Below, piece by piece: positions 58,264-64,000 of a DNA stretch of 64,000 bases. Positions within the stretch are counted from its first letter, which is position 1; the number at the start of each line of letters is the position of its first letter. A program made the translations under genes and the position numbers. This stretch comes from Xanthoparmelia taractica (lineage: Eukaryota; Ascomycota; Lecanoromycetes; Lecanorales; Parmeliaceae), in NCBI GenBank assembly GCA_033085395.1, contig JANQBS010000090.1, positions 62,001-126,000 of the forward strand, given 5' to 3'. Under the pieces are notes generated by a model, which was not told the DNA's origin, searched no databases, and saw only the letters and a program-made list of their open reading frames with translations.

Positions 58264-59796
58264 ATGCATAAGCGCTTTTTGAGTTCTATCGGGAGGCGTC
58301 CGAGTAAGTTTCCTCTCTGAAAGAGTTTCCGCATCAGGCAAGAATAGCTACTAATCAGCAAGAAGGCCAGGAGTCCGAGAAGGCGATCCCTGACGGTGAC
58401 TCACCGGAAGCCAGTGTCTCTAGAGGTGTGGTCAGTTCTTCCAGTAATGCAGATTGAAGCTCCGCCTTGCTAATCTTGTTAAAGAGACTATTTTGCGAGT
58501 CGGGCGGACCAAACAATCAGGTATGATTTTGGAGCCTTTACGCAACACTTCGCCTGCTGACGCCGAAACAAGGGAGAGGAAGTGCTGCATCTACCCGTAA
58601 TAGTCGAGGCTGCAGAGTCAAGTCCGAGGGCTGCATCAGAAGCCGCCTTTCGTATACGAAAGTTTCTCTCCAAGGAGAATTTCCAGCGAGCTTACGTACA
58701 ATACAATGCCATCATGCTGGTACGAATACTGGCAGACAACCCAGGGAAAAGCTTCACCAAAAATATTGATCAAAAGTTCGTCGGTACTGTGAAGGAGCTG
58801 TTGCGAGACGGAAAGGATATGAGCGTACAGCAGATTTTGAGGGAGACGTTGGACACTTTCGAGAACCAAAAGGCAAACGATGAGACGCTGGCTCCATTGA
58901 CCGAAATGTGGAAAAAAGAAAAGGGGAGGATGGGCAAACAATTTGGTTCAGCGGTACGTATAGGAGACCTTAGCTGCGGCCCAGGTTACCAACATGCCTT
59001 ATAGCAGCCTTTACAACCGAATATGATGGCGCCTAGGAACCCCAACAACCAGAATCAGCAGAATTACTTCGCACGTAATCACAAACCACGAGGTCTACCC
59101 CCACCAGCCGAACTAGCCCAGAGGGTGGAAGAAGCCAAAACCTCCGCCAAATTACTTTCACAGGTTGTCCAGTCAACACCGGCGAACGAAGTATTAGGCA
59201 ACGAGCTTATCAAGGAGTTTGTGGATCGGTGCCAATTAGCAACACGATCTATGCAAGACTATATTCACTCGGACAACCCACCACCGGATGAAGATACACT
59301 TCTAACACTAATCGAGACGAATGACCAGCTAGCAACGGCGATCTCAAAACATCAACGGGCTCTGCTCCAAGCAAGGCGCGCCAAGGGTGCTTCCCCGTTG
59401 TCTACAGCCACGGGACCGTACGAGGCACCAGCTGCGCCCGTGACTTCTCCAAATGAACCCAGAAACGGTCTTTTCACGCCTCCAATGGGCCCTCCACCTC
59501 GTAAGCAGATACGGCAACCTGAGGATCAGAATCCTTTTGACGATCAGCACGAAGCTCATGGTTCCTCCCATGACGCTCAAGCGCCCCTTGCACCGCCAAG
59601 TTTCGGTCTCCCCCCAGCCAATCCGCCGCCAGAGAAGCAGCAGCCAAGCATTCTTGATTCGAGCTATCAAACTTCATCAAGCTATAACAATCGCCAGGAC
59701 GCGTCAGCGAACAATGTGACCATGTTCGGAGCTGCGAATGATACCGTGGTGCCGGAGCATCAGCCGACTAGGCAGCCAGTGCAATACCGCTTTTGA
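58264..59796 (+). CDS. VHS/GAT-domain trafficking adaptor (Lsb5/GGA/TOM1-like)
   Basis: Adaptors of this class bind ubiquitin, clathrin or actin regulators on endosomes. Five exons: 58264-58303, 58363-58430, 58485-58520, 58573-58953 and 59005-59796; all phases close to 438 aa. Small early exons give a basic start and an acidic stretch, then RLFCESGGPNNQ and GEEVLHLPVIVEAAESSPRAASEAAFRIRKFLSKEN, YNAIMLVRILADNPGKSF and MSVQQILRETLDTFENQK, a VHS/ENTH-like helical solenoid. A GAT-type three-helix bundle follows (AQRVEEAKTSAKLLSQVVQ, NELIKEFVDRCQLATRSMQDYI, LLTLIETNDQLATAISKHQRAL). The C-terminal tail is Pro/Gln-rich with NPFDD, a possible adaptor-binding motif. First two exon boundaries rest on frame closure only, so the true N-terminus could differ. 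Confidence 0.82.
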
Positions 59797-60382
59797 TCTT
59801 GAGAGAATTGTCAGTCAGTGGCATTGATGTAGAAACTAGGCAGGGAATTTTGAGGCTATGACCAGATACCATGTATGCGCTATGCACGTCATGATGATAC
59901 CCAGGAACATCATCATTTCAGTAGTCGACGATCAAAATGTATATGAAAATGCAATCTAAACATGCTATGATGTCCATGCTTTTAGCGATCCGGGCGAAAG
60001 CTAGCACTGCTGCAAAGGGGAAATGCCCCTTCACAGATCATAAAACACTTCTGCCAATTATATACATTTCCTTAAGCCTGTCCATTAGCTTTCCATGGTG
60101 GCCACTCGGGGCATGGTAGTCAGGGCTATGGATGACTCCATAATTGTTCAGCAGCCAGCCCACTTCGAACATTCTGACAGAGATTTGCATACTATTCCTT
60201 TATTACAGGGCCATCCGACTTCCAATGATACCACATAGTAAACTTCTCTGCCATTTGTGCGAATTGATCTTGATTCACATCACTTTGAAATAACTACATC
60301 TCGAAAACAAAACATGCCAATCGGCTCCTATAAGTAGCAACGAACGGTATCTCCACGCCCATCGATAGCACAGTTCTCGGAA
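59797..60382. other. Intergenic, 586 bp
   Basis: 3' flank of the VHS/GAT gene and promoter of the ferroportin-family gene, both plus. No clear motif. Confidence 0.45.
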
Positions 60383-62035
60383 ATGGCGGCTGCATCCCAT
60401 GATGGTCTCTCATCTGAGGATGAAGTCCCTTTCCTGGCTCAAGCGCCTTTTCCTGTTGAAGAGTCTCCCAGTCCTACACCACGGACTTCCCCTGGCGGCA
60501 GCTCCCAAATCCACCGCTTCGAGGTCCTTGATCTTCCAGACATGCCGAAGCAATCGGGCATCAAGCGCCGCCTTTACGTTTCCCACTTTCTATCTACGTG
60601 GAATTCTCGGGTATTCGAGTTTGGTGCTGTACTGTTTCTGGCACGAATCTTCCCTGGCACCTTGTTACCCTCGTCAGTATACGCGCTTGTGCGTGCTGCA
60701 TCTGCGATTTGTTTTGCACCGTCGTTTGGGCGGTATGTCGATCAATCAGATCGTCTGAGAACCGTGAGGCTCTCAATCATCGGTCAACGAGCGGCTGTGA
60801 TACTATCATGTCTGTGCTTTGGGGCTCTGTCTACGAAAGTCTGGAATTTTCCTGCCTTCAGACCTCTACTCGTATCTATGCTAATTCTTCTGGCTTGTGT
60901 GGAGAAATTATGCTCAATCATGAACCTCATAGCGATCGAGCGGGACTGGGTCGTTGTCGTAGCGGAGAATGCTGAGTGCAGACTCGAAGTCCTGAACTCT
61001 CAGATGCGTCGTATCGACCTCGTTTGCAAGCTTGTCGGTCCTCTTTCCATCGCTTTGGTGGATGGCTATTCTACAATAATAGCGATTGTAGCTGTCGCAG
61101 GCATGAACGCTTCATCAGCGCTGATAGAATACTTCGCTATCGCAAGGGTCTACCACATAGTACCAGCACTCCGGGCACGATCTGCGGTCTCAAACAATAC
61201 TGACAGCGTCTCGTCAGCCGTGTCAGAAGTACCTGCGCATTGGCGGCTTGGATTACTTTTTGTAGCCCAAATTCGGTCTATGTACAAAACCGTCTCAATT
61301 TACGCCCGCCACCCGGTCTTCTTTGCCTCCGTGGCGCTCTGCCTCCTCTATTTCACCGTCCTCTCATTTTCCGGCCAAATGGTGACATACCTTCTGTCTG
61401 TAGGTTTCTCCTCCACGCAAATTGGCGTTTTGAGGACGCTATCAACTGCAATTGAGATTTCTGCAACATGGCTTGCGCCGATAGCTATTGGTAGAGTCGG
61501 TCCGCTACGAGGGGGTCTGTGGTTCATCAATTGGCAGATATCGTGTCTTGTGGGAGCACTTGGCTTCTTCTGGGTCGTGCGTACGGCTTCGGTCGCCGCA
61601 TTTAGTTTGGTAGTCGGAGTGATAACGAGCCGTGTTGGACTGTGGGGATTTGATCTTTGCGTACAATCCATCATCCAGGAGGTATAGATCGCCGTGATAC
61701 ATCAGAACGGAAAATTAGACTAATGCTTATTATCTCTTCAGGGCGTTGACGCTGACTCACGAGGATCTTTCTCCTCCCTTGAAGCTTCTTTTCAGAACTT
61801 CTTTGAGCTCTGCTCGTACGCGACGACAATCGCTTTCTCTCGTCCGGAGCAGTTCCAATATCCGGTGGCAATGAGCGCTGTGGCAGTCATTGTAGCGGGT
61901 AGCTTGTATGCGAAGTTTGTACGAGACATCAGGGGGCATTTGATGCATTTTTCGGATTGTATTGAGGGGAAGTGGGGCGCGAGGCAGCGAAAGCGAACGC
62001 AGAGAGGAGGCACAAATGTACAGGATTTTCCATAA
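60383..62035 (+). CDS. Ferroportin-family iron exporter (SLC40)
   Basis: Polytopic membrane protein of the ferroportin family, which exports Fe(II) or moves it between compartments. Exons 60383-61681 and 61742-62035 with a 60 bp intron, phase zero, 530 aa. After a 60-residue cytosolic tail rich in Ser/Pro/acidic residues comes LYVSHFLSTWNSRVFEFGAVLFLARIFPGTL, the family hallmark with the first helix pair. RLTIIGQRAAV-like RLSIIGQRAAVILSC, LCSIMNLIAIERDWVVVV, the RRIDLVCKLVGPL helix and GLWFINWQISCL follow, and the second exon adds SFQNFFELCSYATTIAFSRPEQFQYPV. These match SLC40A1 relatives widespread in fungi and plants. About ten hydrophobic segments are visible. Transport direction and membrane (plasma or vacuole) are not shown by sequence. 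Confidence 0.92.
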
Positions 62036-63201
62036 GTGATAGGTGCTTGACATGTCGATTGGAACCCCCTAATCCAGAGTAAGGCCCCGCCGCAGGCTCT
62101 GGTGTTTGGGTCTGAAAAGGGATCAGGCCTTTCAAACTGTTCCCAAGAAGGGGAAATAAAGCAAGCAAAGGCAAAGCATTGCACATCAATTTAGCCAAGA
62201 GCTTCGATATCGTCGCTGTCTTTGGGCAAGAGATGAGAAAGGCTGGTATGCGAGAATGTGAAGGAAAGTAGACTGGAGCCGTAATCCCACGAAAGCACCG
62301 TAAGTTCTAGTATGGACACAAGGTCCAGAAAGCAACCAAAAAAAAATCTGCAATGCTAAAAAAACAACAACCAAAAGATTGATTATTAAATGTGCCCCCA
62401 GACCTTTGTAGAAGTCAGCGCAAGAAATGTAAGAATTACGAACAGGAGCATTTACAGATTTGAACTATCGGCCTTTGCATGAAATTGGTACAAGTGCAAC
62501 GCTCTACCCCTCTTTAGGGAAGTCAGCCACGAAAATTGAAAGATAAATTTGGAGGTGTGGGACTGACGAGCTATAGGGGCATCTTATTTAGCAAGCTCCT
62601 AAATTAATATATAATTCTCTATTGCGGTCAGCCTTGGATTCTGCTATTCTAGGGCCATTCGGTGCAAGCCTTTTCCGCTTCATGTAATCAGTCTTACGGA
62701 GTACAGACTTTCCACGCGTCTACCACTCTAAAGTCATCATGTATTAAATATGGCATGCAATGCAGTGTAAGAAGGGACTCTCGATGCTGGATATTATATT
62801 CCTACGCTCTTTGATTGAGATACGTATATCCCACGCCGTCGTTGATATACTCGTACTTGTACTGCCCATAATGGCAATGCTCATCATTCCATAACAACAG
62901 CCATGGAATAGCTGGCAAGTACGAGTACGAAATATTATAATGTTTTGATGCATTTCTTTGGGAGATCTTCATTTTCAGAGATGTTATTAATTAACTATGC
63001 TGGGACCTGTCATGATTAAGGTATCCTTCAGTACAATAGAAGTAAGTGAGACTACGTCAGTCAGTCAGTGTTTACTTTCGTCATGACTTTAGCAAAGCCT
63101 CATCCTCGTACTCGTAATCCTCTCTTGCACTTCAATCGTCCATTTGGGGCATAAAGTCACTCAAAATCTCCCCCTTCTTTCTTTTCATACATCCAAAATA
63201 C
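62036..63201. other. Intergenic, 1.2 kb
   Basis: Includes a tRNA-like remnant (62445-62519) and one exact TACGGAGTA word (62695-62703). An inverted pair GTACTTGTACTG / CTGGCAAGTACGAGTACG-like lies near 62,850-62,930. Otherwise no gene; the 3' part is the promoter of the partial gene at the window end. Confidence 0.45.
62445..62519 (-). pseudogene. tRNA-Thr(TGT)-like remnant with intron
   Basis: The minus strand reads GGTAGAGCG (D-arm 3' half, A-box remnant), an anticodon stem TTGCA / TGCAA around CTTGTA with a 9-10 base insert directly 3' of the anticodon, and AGTTCAAATCT (B-box-like T loop). The anticodon loop fits TGT. The 5' acceptor strand and 5' half of the D stem do not pair with the 3' end, and the T stem has a mismatch, so I read it as a decayed tRNA gene and not a working one. 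Confidence 0.45.
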
Positions 63202-64000
63202 ATGTTCTCTTCCTGCATCCGCATTCCTCAAGGCGTTTTCGTTCCCACTTCAAGAGTCCTCGTCCCTCGTCTCAATCAAACCCGGTCGAGTTTGCGATCC
63301 TTCACCACTTCCTCCAGCATGTCTTCAAACAGCAAAATGGAGTCGGCCTCCATCCCCGCTTCCGCCGCTGGAGAGAACTTCGAGCCTCGCCAAACACACC
63401 CTTCTGAAGACTACACCCCCGACCCTGCCAAATCCCTCCCACTCTCAAAAGAGCGCCAAGCTCTCGTCGATGACATTATCGATCTCTATAGCTGCAAGCC
63501 TACCGTCCAAAAGGTCAGGCGTTATACGCCTGATTGCGTGTACGACGATCAATTCGTCTATGCGAACGACCGGTACAAGATGGCGGGCCAGTGGTTCGCT
63601 CTGCCGAAGCTGTTCAAGGATAGCAAGAACGAGAAGTACCAGATTGTCAAGAACGAGCCCGGTCTGATTCAATTCCGAAACGAGCAGGTTGGTGTCCTTC
63701 TCTTCCCCATTCCTTCAATGTCATGCTGACTCCCTGGCATAGTCATGGACCTTCAAAGTCATACCCAAAACCGCCACCATCAACGCCCTTGTCTCCCTGT
63801 CTCTCGACCCGTCCACCATCGACAGCGACTTCATACAGGTCAAGTATCACAAAGATCAGGCGAACGACAAGGACTATTCGCACGAGGGTCTGGGTTTCAG
63901 CTTTAAGAAATGGCAGGCAGATCAAGTGATGAAGCACTTGGACAGTCCTGAGGTGAAGGAGTTTGAAGCGGATAAGGGCGCGGGTAAGGAGCACGTAAAG
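63202..64000 (+). CDS. Conserved fungal protein, possible NTF2/SnoaL-like fold, cut by window end
   Basis: Exons 63202-63687 and 63743 onwards (55 bp intron, phase zero); the frame is open to the last base, 248 codons visible, so the C-terminus lies outside. The N-terminal 40 residues are rich in Arg, Ser and Thr and lack acidic residues, which suggests a mitochondrial presequence; a second possible start is the Met before SSNSKMES. The body has ALVDDIIDLYSCKPTVQKVRRYTPDCVYDDQFVYANDRYKMAGQW and, after the intron, SWTFKVIPKTATINALVSLSLDP. The helix followed by YTPDCVYDDQF is reminiscent of NTF2-like proteins; I recognise the sequence type as conserved in fungi but cannot assign a function. Confidence 0.78.

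Noticed and set aside
1..64000. CRISPR arrays, phage or bacterial operons
   Set aside because: No direct-repeat/spacer pattern; spliced genes show that the DNA is fungal nuclear.

Overview
The window is nuclear DNA of a filamentous ascomycete (Pezizomycotina). Genes are interrupted by short GT-AG introns, mostly 47-150 bp. Coding exons use balanced codons. Family content is typical of that group: Zn2Cys6 protein, fungal rhodopsin-like membrane protein, DUF8004-type protein, VHS/GAT adaptor, fungal ferric reductases. There is also an internal run of the TTAGGG-type telomere repeat these fungi use. I cannot name the species. Exon models were built by hand from splice consensus, reading-frame closure and remembered family motifs; none was tested by alignment or RNA data.

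Layout. 1-11 kb: two different ferric reductases on the plus strand flank a large DUF8004-type protein; an internal telomere-repeat block lies near 3.95 kb. 11-15 kb: LSM7 (minus) and a conserved protein with a Zn2Cys6-like motif (plus). 16.6-27.8 kb: an accessory tract with a nitrilase, a decayed sulfite-oxidase-type gene, a short open reading frame that joins an MFS transporter start to a cytochrome P450 end, an intact flavin monooxygenase, a frameshifted methyltransferase, and a rhodopsin-like membrane protein with a doubtful last splice site. This looks like a metabolic region in decay. 28-29.3 kb: a GT8-type Golgi glycosyltransferase. 29.3-32.9 kb: gene-poor and rich in simple sequence. 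32.9-39.2 kb: a secreted GH31 alpha-glucosidase and a dihydropyrimidinase-type hydrolase, both minus, separated by 1.8 kb with many G/C homopolymers.

39.9-64 kb is mostly a conserved housekeeping block: a J-domain protein with a C-terminal cysteine cluster, RSE1 (SF3b130), MSS51 (divergent from RSE1), PAN3 (divergent from a UBX2-like protein), a VHS/GAT trafficking adaptor, a ferroportin-family iron exporter, and the start of an unnamed conserved protein cut by the window end. RNA metabolism is represented by LSM7 (U6 snRNP and mRNA decay), RSE1 (U2 snRNP) and PAN3 (deadenylation). Iron handling is represented by the two ferric reductases and the ferroportin-like gene, which are far apart and not obviously co-regulated.

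The most interesting observations are the MFS/P450 fused reading frame that stays open through a conserved P450 intron, the sulfite oxidase relic, the internal telomeric repeats, the interleaved inverted repeats near 1.2 kb, and a PAN3 gene whose N-terminal linker is far longer than usual. I did not find a clearly new multi-gene system.
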